Shown: positions 16,287 through 25,053, counted from the stretch's first letter. The stretch: DNA of 49,491 nt from Candidatus Rokuibacteriota bacterium (GCA_003220315.1 QHSA01000140.1:1-49491), one strand, 5' to 3'. The notes: a model not told the origin generated them from the letters alone. A program made the numbers and translations.

Positions 16287-18176
16287 GTGTGCGGCATCGT
16301 CGGCAATGTCCTCGCCCGCGCCGATCGGGCGCCGGATCCCGCCGTGCTCACACGCATGAACGAGCGGCTCACCCACCGCGGGCCTGACGACGAGGGCATC
16401 CTCGTCCAGGGGCCCGCGGGGCTCGCCATGCGACGGCTCAAGATCATCGATCTCGCGACCGGTCACCAGCCGATGGCGGGCGAGGCGGGGCGCGTCTGGA
16501 TCGTCTATAACGGCGAGATCTACAACTACCAGGAGCTCCGAGAGACCCTCGCCCGACGCGGCCATGCGTTCACCACGCGTTCGGATACCGAGGTGGTCGT
16601 GCACGCGTACGAGGAGCGCGGTCTCGCGGCGCTCGGCGACCTGGAAGGCATGTTCGCGTTCGCGCTCTGGGACGCACCCGCGCGCACGCTCGTGCTCGCC
16701 CGCGATCGCCTCGGGATCAAGCCCCTCTACTATGCGGTGCGACCAGACCAGATCGTCTTCGCGTCCGAGCTCCGGGCGCTCCTCGAGCACCCGGCGGTCG
16801 ACCGGACGCTCGACCTCACCGCGCTGTCCCGCTATCTCGCCCACGAGTACGTCCCGGCGCCGCATTCGATCTTCCGAGCGATCAAGAAGCTCCCGGCCGG
16901 CCACTGGCTCACGTATTCCGAGGGCCGGGTCAAGATCGAGCCGTACTGGGACGTTCACTTCGGCCAGGCGCAGGCGATCGGTGAGATCGAGGCCGTGGAG
17001 GCGCTCCGCGCCGTGCTCGATCTCTCGGTGCGGCAGCACCTCGTGAGCGACGTCCCGCTCGGGGTCTTCCTCTCGGGGGGCATCGACTCGAGCACGGTCG
17101 CCGCGTTCGCCGCGCGGCATTTCGGGGGGCGCCTCAAGACCTTCTCGATCGGGTTCGACGACTCGTCGTTCGACGAGACCGCGCACGCGCGCCGCGTCGC
17201 ACGCACCCTCGACACCGACCATCACGAAGAGGTCTTGGGCCCGCGCGCGGCGCTCGACCTCGTCGCGCGCCTTCCCGACCTCCTCGACGAGCCGCTGGCC
17301 GACGCGTCGCTCCTCCCCACCTACCTGCTCTCACGCTTCGCCCGACGCGCCGTGACCGTCGCGCTCTCGGGCGACGGCGGGGATGAGCTGTTCGCCGGCT
17401 ATCCGACCTACCAGGCGCACCGTCTGGCCCGCGCGCTCGAGCTCGTTCCCCGCTGGGTTCGACACCGACTCGTGCGTCCCGCCGTCGAGCGCCTCCCCGT
17501 CTCGCTCGACGACCTGAGCCTCGATTTCAGGCTCAAGCGCTTCGTGGAGGGTATGGACTTCGCCCCGGTCGAGCGCCACGCTGCGTGGCTCGGCTCCTTC
17601 ACGCCGGCGGAGCAGGGGGCGCTGCTCACCGCGGACGCGCTCGCGCGGCTCCCGGGGCCGCCGTCCTACGCCGCGTTCCACGAGATGCTCGCGCACGCGC
17701 CGTCGGCGTCCGGGCTGGAGCGCATGCTCTATCTCGACCTCAAGGGGTACCTCGGCGAGGGCGTGCTCACGAAGGTGGACCGCGCGAGCATGGCCTGCTC
17801 ACTGGAGGTGCGGGTGCCGCTCCTCGATCGCCGGGTCGTCGAGCTCGCGGCGAGCCTGCCGATCCGTCTGAAGCTCCGGGGCCTCACGACCAAGTACGTG
17901 CTCAAGCGCACGCTCGCGGGGATGCTGCCGCGCGAGATCCTGGCGCGCCCAAAGAAGGGCTTCGGCGTCCCGCTGGCACGCTGGTTCCGCGCCGACCTGG
18001 CGCCCCTCCTCCGGGACCTCTGCGCGCCCGACGTGATCCGCCGCGCGGGCCTGTTCCGGCCGGACACGGTCGAGCGCCTCCTCACCGAGCACGCGGCAGG
18101 GCGTCGCGACCATCGGAAGAAGCTGTATACGCTCCTGGCCTTCCAGCTCTGGGCCTCGCGGTACCATCCGGCGTGA
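16287..18176 (+). CDS. asnB: Asparagine synthetase, glutamine-hydrolysing
   Basis: 629 residues from GTG 16287. This start places the catalytic Cys at position 2 (VCGIVGNV) for exposure after processing. N-terminal Ntn glutaminase: RGPDDEG, YNGEIYNYQELR and SDTEV. C-terminal ATP-pyrophosphatase domain: LSGGIDSSTVAA (PPi loop), SGDGGDELFAGY, and EVRVPLLDRRVVELAASLP. The frame continues upstream but only as a shadow of the GT2 gene. In glycan clusters AsnB-type enzymes may amidate uronic acids rather than make asparagine. Its position between a glycosyltransferase and two methyltransferases makes that possible here, but sequence alone does not decide. Confidence 0.92.
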   Translation: MCGIVGNVLARADRAPDPAVLTRMNERLTHRGPDDEGILVQGPAGLAMRRLKIIDLATGHQPMAGEAGRVWIVYNGEIYNYQELRETLARRGHAFTTRSDTEVVVHAYEERGLAALGDLEGMFAFALWDAPARTLVLARDRLGIKPLYYAVRPDQIVFASELRALLEHPAVDRTLDLTALSRYLAHEYVPAPHSIFRAIKKLPAGHWLTYSEGRVKIEPYWDVHFGQAQAIGEIEAVEALRAVLDLSVRQHLVSDVPLGVFLSGGIDSSTVAAFAARHFGGRLKTFSIGFDDSSFDETAHARRVARTLDTDHHEEVLGPRAALDLVARLPDLLDEPLADASLLPTYLLSRFARRAVTVALSGDGGDELFAGYPTYQAHRLARALELVPRWVRHRLVRPAVERLPVSLDDLSLDFRLKRFVEGMDFAPVERHAAWLGSFTPAEQGALLTADALARLPGPPSYAAFHEMLAHAPSASGLERMLYLDLKGYLGEGVLTKVDRASMACSLEVRVPLLDRRVVELAASLPIRLKLRGLTTKYVLKRTLAGMLPREILARPKKGFGVPLARWFRADLAPLLRDLCAPDVIRRAGLFRPDTVERLLTEHAAGRRDHRKKLYTLLAFQLWASRYHPA

Positions 18177-19168
18177 AGCGGCGGCTCCTCGACTGGCTCG
18201 CCTGCCCGGCGTGTCGAGGCGCGATCACCCTGACACGCGGGGCGCCGGAGGCTGACGACATCCACGACGGCGAGCTCGCGTGCGGCGCCTGCCTGGCGCG
18301 ATACCCGATCGAGCGCGGGATCCCGCGCCTGGTGCCCCCGGCCCTCGACGCCGAGGTGCGGGCCACCGTGGAGCGCTTCGGCTACGAATGGACGCGCTTC
18401 GCAGAGATCCGCCCGGAGTACGAGGCCCAGCTGCTCGGCTGGATGGCGCCCGTCGGGAAGGACGCCTTCGCCGGGCGGCGCGTCCTCGACGCTGGCTGCG
18501 GCAAGGGCCGCCACCTCCGGCTCGCCGCGGCGTTCGGCGCCAAGGAGGTCATCGGCGTCGACCTGGGCCCGGCCGTGGACGCCGCCGCGCAGAACACCGC
18601 CGACCTCGACAACGTGCACGTGGTTCAAGGGGACCTCACGCGCCCGCCCTTCCGTCTGGAGAGCGTGGATCTGATCTACTCGATCGGGGTGCTCCACCAC
18701 CTGCCCGAGCCCGAGGCGGGATTCCGGGCCCTGTCGCCCCTCCTCGTCCCCGGCGGGCGGTTCGTCGCGTGGCTCTACGCCCGCGAGGGTAACGGCTGGG
18801 TGCTGGCGCTGGTGGACCCGGCACGGCGGCTCACGAGCCGGTTGCCGCTACGACTCGTAAGCGGGCTCGCCGGGGTCGTCACGGTCCCGCTCTGGATCGC
18901 GCTGCGCGTGCTCTACGCCCCGGCGCGAACGCGCCCCCGGCTCGCGCGGACCCTCCCGTATGCGAGCTACCTGACGGACCTCGCCCCCTTCCCCTTCCGG
19001 GAGGTGCACTCGATCGCGTTCGACCACTTCCTCGCGCCGGTCGCGCACTACATCGCGCGCGCCAGAGTCGAGCGCTGCTTCGCCGAGGGTGGGCTGACCC
19101 TCGAGTCGCTCCGCTGGCACCACGCCAACAGCTGGGCCGCGAGCGGGACGCGCCCCGAGGCGCCCTAG
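18173..19168 (+). CDS. SAM methyltransferase with Trm112-like zinc N-terminus
   Basis: 331 residues from GTG 18173, overlapping the asnB stop (GTGA). The N-terminal Trm112/UPF0434-like zinc ribbon has CPAC (C11, C14) and CGAC, followed by ARYPIERGIPRLVP. A class I methyltransferase follows with VLDAGCGKGRHLRLA and IYSIGVLHHLPEPEAGF. After it comes an amphipathic or hydrophobic stretch containing VSGLAGVVTVPLWIALRVLY, possibly membrane-associated. Such proteins are common in O-antigen and capsule clusters, where they methylate sugars or lipid carriers. Target unknown. Confidence 0.85.
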   Translation: MKRRLLDWLACPACRGAITLTRGAPEADDIHDGELACGACLARYPIERGIPRLVPPALDAEVRATVERFGYEWTRFAEIRPEYEAQLLGWMAPVGKDAFAGRRVLDAGCGKGRHLRLAAAFGAKEVIGVDLGPAVDAAAQNTADLDNVHVVQGDLTRPPFRLESVDLIYSIGVLHHLPEPEAGFRALSPLLVPGGRFVAWLYAREGNGWVLALVDPARRLTSRLPLRLVSGLAGVVTVPLWIALRVLYAPARTRPRLARTLPYASYLTDLAPFPFREVHSIAFDHFLAPVAHYIARARVERCFAEGGLTLESLRWHHANSWAASGTRPEAP

Positions 19169-19899
19169 TGGACGAGGTCTTCTGTCGGACGGTCTATGAG
19201 ATCGAGAAGACCCACTGGTGGTGCGTCGCGCGCCTGCGGATCGTCGAGGACGTGATCGACCGGTGGATCGAGCTCCCGGCCGGCGCGCGCGTCCTCGACG
19301 TCGGCTGCGGCACGGGCGCCGTCCTCGAGGCGTTGTCGAGCCGCTTCGAGGCCTACGGGACCGACACCTCCCCGCTCGCCATCGATCTCTGTCGGCAGCG
19401 CGGTCTCACGAACGCCTTCTGCGGCACGCTCGAGGCGTTCCCCCGACACGGCCTCACGTTCGACCTGGTCACGCTGCTCGATGTCGTCGAGCATCTCGAT
19501 GACGACCTCGGCCTCTTGCGCCAGGCGCAACGCTCCCTGAGGGCGGGCGGGTGGGCTCTGGTGACCGTCCCAGCCTATCAGTTCCTGTGGGGCCCCCACG
19601 ACGTCGTGAACCACCACAAGCGACGCTACACGCGGGCCGGCCTCCGGCGGGTCCTGCGTGCCGCGGGCTTCGAGCTCCGGATGCTCTCGTACTTCAACAC
19701 GATCCTCTTCCCCGCGGCGCTCGTCGCCTGGGTGGGGGAGAGGCTCGCCGGGGTCCGGGCCGATCCCCGGCCCCACGTGCCGCCGCCGCCGCTCAACAAC
19801 ATGCTCACCACCGTCTTCGCGATGGAGAAGTACCTCCTGCGCGGCATCACGCTGCCCTACGGCCTCTCGCTCATCGCCCTCGCCCGACGCCCGTTGTAA
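19168..19899 (+). CDS. SAM-dependent methyltransferase
   Basis: 243 residues, starting at GTG 19168 with a 1-base overlap to the previous stop (TAGTG). The class I methyltransferase signature is VLDVGCGTGAVLEAL. Motif II/post-I region: LVTLLDVVEHLDDDLGLL. The N-terminal EKTHWWCVARLRIV box is typical of methyltransferases in polysaccharide clusters. The C-terminal half has one hydrophobic segment (NTILFPAALVAWVGERLAG). It ends the coupled run that starts at 13787. Confidence 0.87.
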   Translation: MDEVFCRTVYEIEKTHWWCVARLRIVEDVIDRWIELPAGARVLDVGCGTGAVLEALSSRFEAYGTDTSPLAIDLCRQRGLTNAFCGTLEAFPRHGLTFDLVTLLDVVEHLDDDLGLLRQAQRSLRAGGWALVTVPAYQFLWGPHDVVNHHKRRYTRAGLRRVLRAAGFELRMLSYFNTILFPAALVAWVGERLAGVRADPRPHVPPPPLNNMLTTVFAMEKYLLRGITLPYGLSLIALARRPL

Positions 19900-19908
19900 A
19901 CTTCCGCC

Positions 19909-22125
19909 ATGCCGGCCCGGCTCGGCGTCGACATCGGCGGCACCTTCACCGATCTCGTCGTCATCGACGAGGCGACGGGAACGGCGCGCGTCGGCAAGGT
20001 CCTGACGACGCCGAAAGACCCGGCGCACGGCGTCGAGGAGGGGATCCGCGCGCTCCTCGACGACGCGGGCGTGAGACCCGACGAGGTCAGGGCCGTCGTC
20101 CACGGGACGACGCTCGCGACCAACGCCTTGATCGAGAAGAAGGGCGCCAAAACCGCGCTCCTGACGACCGAAGGGTTCCGCGACGCCCTGGAGATCGGGC
20201 GCGAGGGCCGCTACGACATGTACGATCTCTTCATCGACCCGCCCCCGCCCCTCGTCCCGCGCCACCTGCGCCGCGAAGTCCCGGAGCGGCTCCTCGCCGA
20301 CGGCTCGATCGCGAGAGCGATCGACGAGGTGGCCGCGCGGCGCGTGCTCGCCGAGCTCGCCCAGGACGGCGTCGAGGCGCTCGCGATCTGCCTCCTGCAC
20401 GCCTACGTGAACCCGGCGCACGAGGCGAGACTCGTGGCGCTGGCGCACGAGGCGATTCCCGGGGTCTTCGTCTCCTGCTCGTCGGAGGTGGTGCCCGAGA
20501 TCCGTGAGTACGAGCGTGCCTCGACGACCTGCGCCAACGTCTACGTGGCGCCCCTCATGGCGCGGTACCTGGAGGATCTCGAGCGCCGGCTCGCGGGGCT
20601 CGGGATCCCAGGCCAGCTCTACATCATGCAATCCTCTGGCGGGATCGCGGTCCCGCCGCTCGCGCGACGCCTCCCGGTCCGCCTCATCGAGTCCGGTCCC
20701 GCCGCCGGCGCCCTGGCGGCCGCGCAGGCGGCGGGCCAGCGCCGTGAACCCAAGCTCCTCTCGTTCGACATGGGCGGCACGACCGCGAAGGCGTGCGTGA
20801 TCGACGACGGCGTCCCACTCGTCGGGCGCGAGTTCGAGGTGGCGCGCGCCGACCGGTTCAAGAAGGGCTCGGGGCTCCCGATCCGCGTCCCCGTCATCGA
20901 GCTGATCGAGATCGGCGCGGGCGGTGGGTCGATCGCGCGCGTGGACCGGATGGGCCTCCTGAAGGTCGGTCCGGACAGCGCCGGGGCCGACCCCGGTCCC
21001 GCCTGCTACAACCTCGGGGGCCGGTTCCCGACAGTGACGGACGCGGACCTCCTGCTCGGCTATCTCGACGCCGAGTTCTTCCTGGGCGGACGCATGCGCC
21101 TGGATCGGGAGGCCGCGCGCCGCAGCGTCGAGGAGCACGTGGCCCGCCCGCTCGGTCTCGACGTGACGGGGGCGGCGTGGGGGATCCATCGCCTGGTCAA
21201 CGAGAACATGGCCGCCGCCGCCCGCATCCACGGCATCGAACGCGGGCGCGACCTGCGCCAGTACCCGCTCTTCGCCTTCGGTGGCGCCGGCCCCGTCCAC
21301 TGCTGGCAGGTGGCGAAGATCCTCAAGGTCCCGCGCATCCTGATCCCGTTCGGTGCCGGCGCGATGTCGGCGTACGGGCTCCTCGCGGCGCCGCTCGCGT
21401 TCGACTTCGTGCGGACGGGACAGGAGCGGCTCGACCGCGCCGACTGGCCTGCGATCAACCGGCGCTTCGCCGAGATGGAGGAGGAAGGGCGCGCGCTCCT
21501 CGCGCGCGCGGGCGTGGCGCCGACTGACGTCGGCCTCGCACGCATCGCCGAGATGCGCTACGCCGGCCAGGGCCACGAGGTGGAGTGCCGAGTGCCGCTC
21601 GGGGCGCTGTCGACCGAGAGCCTCCCCGCGATCACGGCGAGCTTCGAGAGCGCCTACCGCGCCCTCTATCACCGGCTGCCGCAGGGCGTGCCCATCGAGG
21701 CGCTCAACTGGCGCCTCACCGTCTCCGGGCCGAAGCCGACGAGCGAGCCGACCGGGCGACCGGAGCCAGGCCGCGATGTCGGAGCGGGGTCCGCGAGGCC
21801 GGCGTCTGTTGGAGCGGGGTCCGCGAGGTCGGCGTCTGTTGGAGCGGGGTCCGCGAGGCCGGCTCGCGCCGAAGGTGGCCTGACACAGGCACGAAGTGGC
21901 TCCGCGCGTGGAGCCAACCCGCTGAAGGCGACTCGCATGGCTTACTTCGCCGAGGCGGGAGGCTTCGTGGAGACGCCGGTCTACGACCGCTACGCTCTCC
22001 GTCCGGGCGCCGGGTTCACCGGACCCGCGATCGTCGAGGAGCGCGAATCGACGGCCGTCGTCGGCCCCGGCGGGCGCTGCCGCGTGGACGACGGACTGGC
22101 CCTGATCGTGGGGATGCCATCATGA
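19909..22125 (+). CDS. hyuA: Hydantoinase/5-oxoprolinase subunit A (HyuA)
   Basis: 738 residues, longer than the usual 680-700. It has an ASKHA-type fold: LGVDIGGTFTDLVVIDE at the N-terminus, VHGTTLATNALIEKKGAKTALL, and DMGGTTAKACVI. With HyuB it performs ATP-dependent opening of hydantoins, 5-oxoproline or related cyclic amides. The extra length is an insertion at about residues 618-676. It contains three 30-bp tandem repeats (21781-21863) that encode GAGSARPASV units, followed by a hairpin (TGGCTCC/GGAGCCA, 21897-21916). Conserved C-terminal sequence resumes with AYFAEAGGFVETPVYDRYAL, so the frame is intact. Confidence 0.92.
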   Translation: MPARLGVDIGGTFTDLVVIDEATGTARVGKVLTTPKDPAHGVEEGIRALLDDAGVRPDEVRAVVHGTTLATNALIEKKGAKTALLTTEGFRDALEIGREGRYDMYDLFIDPPPPLVPRHLRREVPERLLADGSIARAIDEVAARRVLAELAQDGVEALAICLLHAYVNPAHEARLVALAHEAIPGVFVSCSSEVVPEIREYERASTTCANVYVAPLMARYLEDLERRLAGLGIPGQLYIMQSSGGIAVPPLARRLPVRLIESGPAAGALAAAQAAGQRREPKLLSFDMGGTTAKACVIDDGVPLVGREFEVARADRFKKGSGLPIRVPVIELIEIGAGGGSIARVDRMGLLKVGPDSAGADPGPACYNLGGRFPTVTDADLLLGYLDAEFFLGGRMRLDREAARRSVEEHVARPLGLDVTGAAWGIHRLVNENMAAAARIHGIERGRDLRQYPLFAFGGAGPVHCWQVAKILKVPRILIPFGAGAMSAYGLLAAPLAFDFVRTGQERLDRADWPAINRRFAEMEEEGRALLARAGVAPTDVGLARIAEMRYAGQGHEVECRVPLGALSTESLPAITASFESAYRALYHRLPQGVPIEALNWRLTVSGPKPTSEPTGRPEPGRDVGAGSARPASVGAGSARSASVGAGSARPARAEGGLTQARSGSARGANPLKATRMAYFAEAGGFVETPVYDRYALRPGAGFTGPAIVEERESTAVVGPGGRCRVDDGLALIVGMPS
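21781..21863 (+). repeat. Three 30-bp in-frame tandem repeats within hyuA
   Basis: Units begin at 21781, 21811 and 21841 (the last is 23 bp). Each starts GGAGCGGGGTCCGCGAGG, and the units differ from one another at few positions. The 30-bp period is a multiple of 3, so hyuA stays open. The core resembles the end of the family 2 element next to rplW (CCGGCCTCGCGG followed by CCCGCT, on the other strand), so it may derive from the same kind of sequence. Confidence 0.85.
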
Positions 22126-22141
22126 CCGAGATGCGACCTGA

Positions 22142-22285
22142 GGAACGGAGCCGGGGCGCACCTTGTCCCAGGCCACCCACCGTCGAGGCCTGTTCCCCTG
22201 GAATGAATAGCGCCATGCGGATCGGAGCCGGGCCCTGCCTCGTCTCAGGCCACCCACCGAGTGTTCCGACCCCGCAGCCCTCGCT
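22142..22285 (+). repeat. Family 2 element (tandem pair) between hyuA and hyuB
   Basis: This gap holds two direct copies of a roughly 77-nt unit beginning GGAACGGAGCCGG / GGATCGGAGCCGG. Both contain GGCCACCCACCG, at 22171-22182 and 22248-22259. The second ends 26 nt before the hyuB ATG, and no Shine-Dalgarno sequence is present. The same two-unit arrangement, in the same orientation relative to transcription, lies between rplD and rplW at 46672-46815. No reading frame is evident. It is probably a transcribed leader element or an interspersed repeat. Confidence 0.75.
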
Positions 22286-23887
22286 ATGATGGACCCGGTG
22301 ACGCTCGAGATTTGCTGGAGCCGGCTGATCGGCGTCGTCAACGAGCAGGCGGCGGCGCTCCAGCGCACATCGTTCACGTCGATCGTGCGCGAGGCGGGAG
22401 ACCTCTCGGCGGGCGTCTTCGATCGCCGCGGCTACATGGTCGCCCAGGCGGTGACGGGCACGCCGGGTCACATCAACTCCATGGCGCTCGCCATGAAGCA
22501 CTTCCTCGCGGCGTGCCCGCCAGAGACGCTCCGGCCGGGCGACGTCCTGATCACGAACGACCCCTGGCTCACCTCCGGGCACCTCAACGACGTCACGATC
22601 GCCTCGCCGATCTTCCGCCGCGAGGAGTGCGTCGCCGTCTTCGCCTCCACGTGCCACACCGCGGACATCGGCGGCCACGTGCTCTCCGCCGAGGCGCGCG
22701 AGGTATACGAAGAGGGGCTCCAGATCCCGATCATGAAGCTCTACGAGGCCGGACGGCCCAACGAAGCGTTGCTCGCGATCATCCGTGCGAACGTGCGCGT
22801 GCCCGAGATGGTGCTGGGCGACTTCCACGCCCAGATCGCGGGCGGCGCCGTGGGTGGCGAGCGGCTCCTGGAGTTCATGGACGAGTTCGGGCTGGCACGG
22901 CTCGAGCCGTTGGCCGACGAGATCATCGGGCGAACCGAGCGCGCGATGCGTGCGGCGATCCGGGCCCTCCCGCCGGGCGTGTACGAGTACGCGATCACCT
23001 CCGACGGCTTCGACGAGCCGATCACGATCCGCGCGCGCTGCGAGGTACGGGGCGACGAGCTCTGGATCGACTACGCGGGCTCCTCCCCCGCGAGCCGGCG
23101 CGGCGTGAACGTGGTGATGAACTACACCGAGGCCTACACGACCTACGGCGTGAAGGTCGTCGTCAGTCCGGACGTTCCGAACAACGAGGGGGCGTTTCGG
23201 CCGCTCCGCATCACGGCGCCGGAGGGGTCGATTCTCAACGTGCGCCGCCCGGCGGCGGTCGCTGCGCGGCACGTCATCGGCCACTTCCTACCGCACGTCG
23301 TCGCGGGCGCGCTCGGGCAAGCCCTGCCCGCGCGCGTCATGGCCGAGGGCTCGGCCAACATCTGGGGGATCCAGGTCGCCGGAACAGACGAGCGCGGTGC
23401 GCCCTTTACGTACGTCTTCTTCTCCTCGGGTGGCACCGGCGCGCGCGCCACGAAGGACGGCCTCTCGGCGACCGCGTTCCCGTCGGGTGTCCTCGGCACG
23501 CCCGTCGAGGTCATCGAGAGCCTCGCTCCGCTGGTCGTCGAGCGAAAGTGCCTGCGACCCGACTCGGGCGGCGCGGGCAAGTATCGCGGCGGCCTTGGCC
23601 AGACGATCGCGTTCCGCGCGCGGACGCGCGAGCCCTACACGTGCTCGGTTCTCTGCGATCGGACGGTGCACCCGGCGGCGGGCTTCCTCGGCGGTGGCCG
23701 CGGCGCACACGGCGTGGTGCGCATCGACGGCGTGGCGCCGTCGAACGCGAAGGCAGAGCAGCTGGTCTCGCCGGGAGCCCTCGTGGAGGTGCACCTGCCG
23801 GGGGGCGGCGGCTACGGGCCGCCGTCCGCACGCGACCCCGAATTGGCCGCGCGGGACCTCCTGGAGGGCTACGTCACCCGCCCCTAG
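22286..23887 (+). CDS. hyuB: Hydantoinase/5-oxoprolinase subunit B (HyuB)
   Basis: 533 residues, normal for HyuB. Family landmarks: TSFTSIVREAGDLSAGVFD near the N-terminus, PGHINSMALAMKHFL, GDVLITNDPWLTSGHLNDVT and TCHTADIGGH. Near the C-terminus are GGAGKYRGGLGQ and LPGGGGYGPP. It is the partner of HyuA. ATG 22286 is followed directly by a second in-frame ATG at 22289, and either could be used. The 160-nt gap to hyuA, unusual in this compact region, is filled by the family 2 element. Confidence 0.93.
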   Translation: MMDPVTLEICWSRLIGVVNEQAAALQRTSFTSIVREAGDLSAGVFDRRGYMVAQAVTGTPGHINSMALAMKHFLAACPPETLRPGDVLITNDPWLTSGHLNDVTIASPIFRREECVAVFASTCHTADIGGHVLSAEAREVYEEGLQIPIMKLYEAGRPNEALLAIIRANVRVPEMVLGDFHAQIAGGAVGGERLLEFMDEFGLARLEPLADEIIGRTERAMRAAIRALPPGVYEYAITSDGFDEPITIRARCEVRGDELWIDYAGSSPASRRGVNVVMNYTEAYTTYGVKVVVSPDVPNNEGAFRPLRITAPEGSILNVRRPAAVAARHVIGHFLPHVVAGALGQALPARVMAEGSANIWGIQVAGTDERGAPFTYVFFSSGGTGARATKDGLSATAFPSGVLGTPVEVIESLAPLVVERKCLRPDSGGAGKYRGGLGQTIAFRARTREPYTCSVLCDRTVHPAAGFLGGGRGAHGVVRIDGVAPSNAKAEQLVSPGALVEVHLPGGGGYGPPSARDPELAARDLLEGYVTRP

Positions 23888-23910
23888 CCACGCGGGTCGA
23901 AGTGACCGTG

Positions 23911-23993
23911 GTTCGAGCGGCGGCTTTTGCCGCCGCAATCGAATCCTGGGGGGAGGTTTCGGAAGGGGGGCTTCGCCCCCCTCCGAGGTTTTA
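23911..23993 (-). repeat. Family 3 hairpin module after the FIST gene (candidate bidirectional terminator)
   Basis: On the minus strand the module begins at the stop codon of the FIST-like gene (TAAAACC). It continues as a GGAGGGGGGCG / CCCCCCTTCC hairpin with an AAG loop, then CCCCCCAGGA, then a second hairpin. Read on plus, that second hairpin is GCGGCGGC-TTTT-GCCGCCGC (23917-23936), flanked by TTCGA and TCGAA. On plus, the G/C hairpin is followed by GAGGTTTTA, so it could terminate hyuB transcription as well. The same architecture, including the stop-codon TAA, recurs at rpmJ. Confidence 0.75.
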
Positions 23994-24959
23994 GCGGCGG
24001 GGGGCGTCGCCGAGGGCGACGACGACGAGCGAGCCGTGGGCGTCGGCGGGGCGCACACCGCGGCCGTACGCGGCGACGGACTGGCAGAGCCAGCCCACGC
24101 AGGGCACGCGCGCGTCCACCTCGTTCTTGATCGCCGTCCATTCGTCGCCCGCCGCGGAGCCGAGGGCCCGGTGGCGCGCGTCCGACTCGACGACGAGGAC
24201 GAGCCTCGCGGCGTCACCGTCGAGGCGCTTGACCGCCGCGCGTGTGGCTTCCACCGTGCCCTGGATGAGCGCCTGGCGGTCGGGCATCGAACCCGCCTCG
24301 AAACCCTCGGCGTACCCGAGGCCCGTCGAGTACGGCGCCTCGAGGCACGCCGCGCTCACGATCGGCTCGTTTTGCGACGCGCCGTAGACCGCGGGGGTCG
24401 AGAGCACGCTGCACACCGTGCGCATCTTCGGCCCCATCAGAAGACGCCAGGACGCGAGGAACGACTCGGCCGGGGCGCCGACGCCCGGCCGGCAGAAGGC
24501 GAGCCCGAGGCCGCGCGGATAGCGCATCCGGAAGGGCCAGCCCGCGAGGATCAGCCGCGCCGCGCCCTGGGCCGCGTCCGCGAGGTCTCGCCCCGACGAC
24601 GCCGCGACGCCGCTGACGGCGCCGTCGCCATTCGCGAGGCAGACGACGAGCGCGCCGCTGCCGACGGCGCCGTTGTGCGTGAGGATCGCCGCCGTCGCCC
24701 CGCCTGCGACCCCGACCGGCCCGAGCACGGATCGGATCATCGGCATCGTGTCCTGGCTCGGGACCCCGGCAGTGACGAGCAGCACCATCTCTGCCGACGC
24801 GCCCTGGAGTCCGGCACGCGCCATCGCGGTCGCGCGCACCGCAGCCCAGATTGCGTCCTGGTGGGTGGCGAACCCCACCCCCACCTGGAGGGTCTTCGTC
24901 CCGATCTCGAGAGGCGCGATCTCAAGCACGCTGTCCGGAAACTGCAGGGGGGATGCCAA
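23991..24959 (-). CDS. FIST-domain-like sensory protein
   Basis: 322 residues, starting from TTG 24959 with no strong ribosome-binding site. The N-terminal half (VGVGFATHQDAIWAAVRATA, then LVTAGVPSQD and ILTHNGAVGSGALVV) resembles a FIST_N domain. The C-terminal half (LVLVVESDARHRALG and VPCVGWLCQSVAAYGRG, ending with H and SLVVVAL) resembles FIST_C. FIST domains are small-ligand (probably amino-acid) sensors, usually fused to kinases or cyclases; here it stands alone. It lies 90 bases downstream of the sigma-54 response regulator on the same strand, so the two may work together. Assignment is by pattern only. Confidence 0.55.
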   Translation of the reverse strand: MASPLQFPDSVLEIAPLEIGTKTLQVGVGFATHQDAIWAAVRATAMARAGLQGASAEMVLLVTAGVPSQDTMPMIRSVLGPVGVAGGATAAILTHNGAVGSGALVVCLANGDGAVSGVAASSGRDLADAAQGAARLILAGWPFRMRYPRGLGLAFCRPGVGAPAESFLASWRLLMGPKMRTVCSVLSTPAVYGASQNEPIVSAACLEAPYSTGLGYAEGFEAGSMPDRQALIQGTVEATRAAVKRLDGDAARLVLVVESDARHRALGSAAGDEWTAIKNEVDARVPCVGWLCQSVAAYGRGVRPADAHGSLVVVALGDAPRR

Positions 24960-24999
24960 CTATAAACCAGCGAAACATAAGGAAACTCGAAGGAGGCGG

Positions 25000-25053
25000 A
25001 TGACCGATCGGTGTCACTTCGTCAAGACTGTGACTCAATCCTTGACTCTTTAG
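25000..25053 (+). CDS. Possible 17-residue peptide with strong ribosome-binding site
   Basis: GAAGGAGG followed by CGG and ATG at 25000 is one of the best Shine-Dalgarno/start contexts in the window. It opens a 17-codon frame, MTDRCHFVKTVTQSLTL, ending in TAG at 25051-25053. It is on the plus strand in the gap between two minus-strand genes, and its last 4 bases overlap the end of the response regulator. TATAAA at 24961-24966 could be a -10 box but no -35 is clear. It may be a leader-type peptide, an antisense regulator or chance; no homolog is recognised. Confidence 0.3.
   Translation: MTDRCHFVKTVTQSLTL

Noticed and set aside
16287-18176. AsnB as simple asparagine biosynthesis unrelated to the cluster
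   Set aside because: Not rejected as a function, but its coupled position among glycosyltransferases and methyltransferases makes sugar amidation equally possible. Sequence alone cannot settle it, so no claim is made.
19165-21672. 835-codon open frame on the minus strand across hyuA, and similar long frames at 1637-3649 (minus) and 43715-46408 (plus)
   Set aside because: They are antisense shadows of clear conserved genes in GC-rich DNA. They have low-complexity Arg/Glu/His-rich translations and no family motifs.
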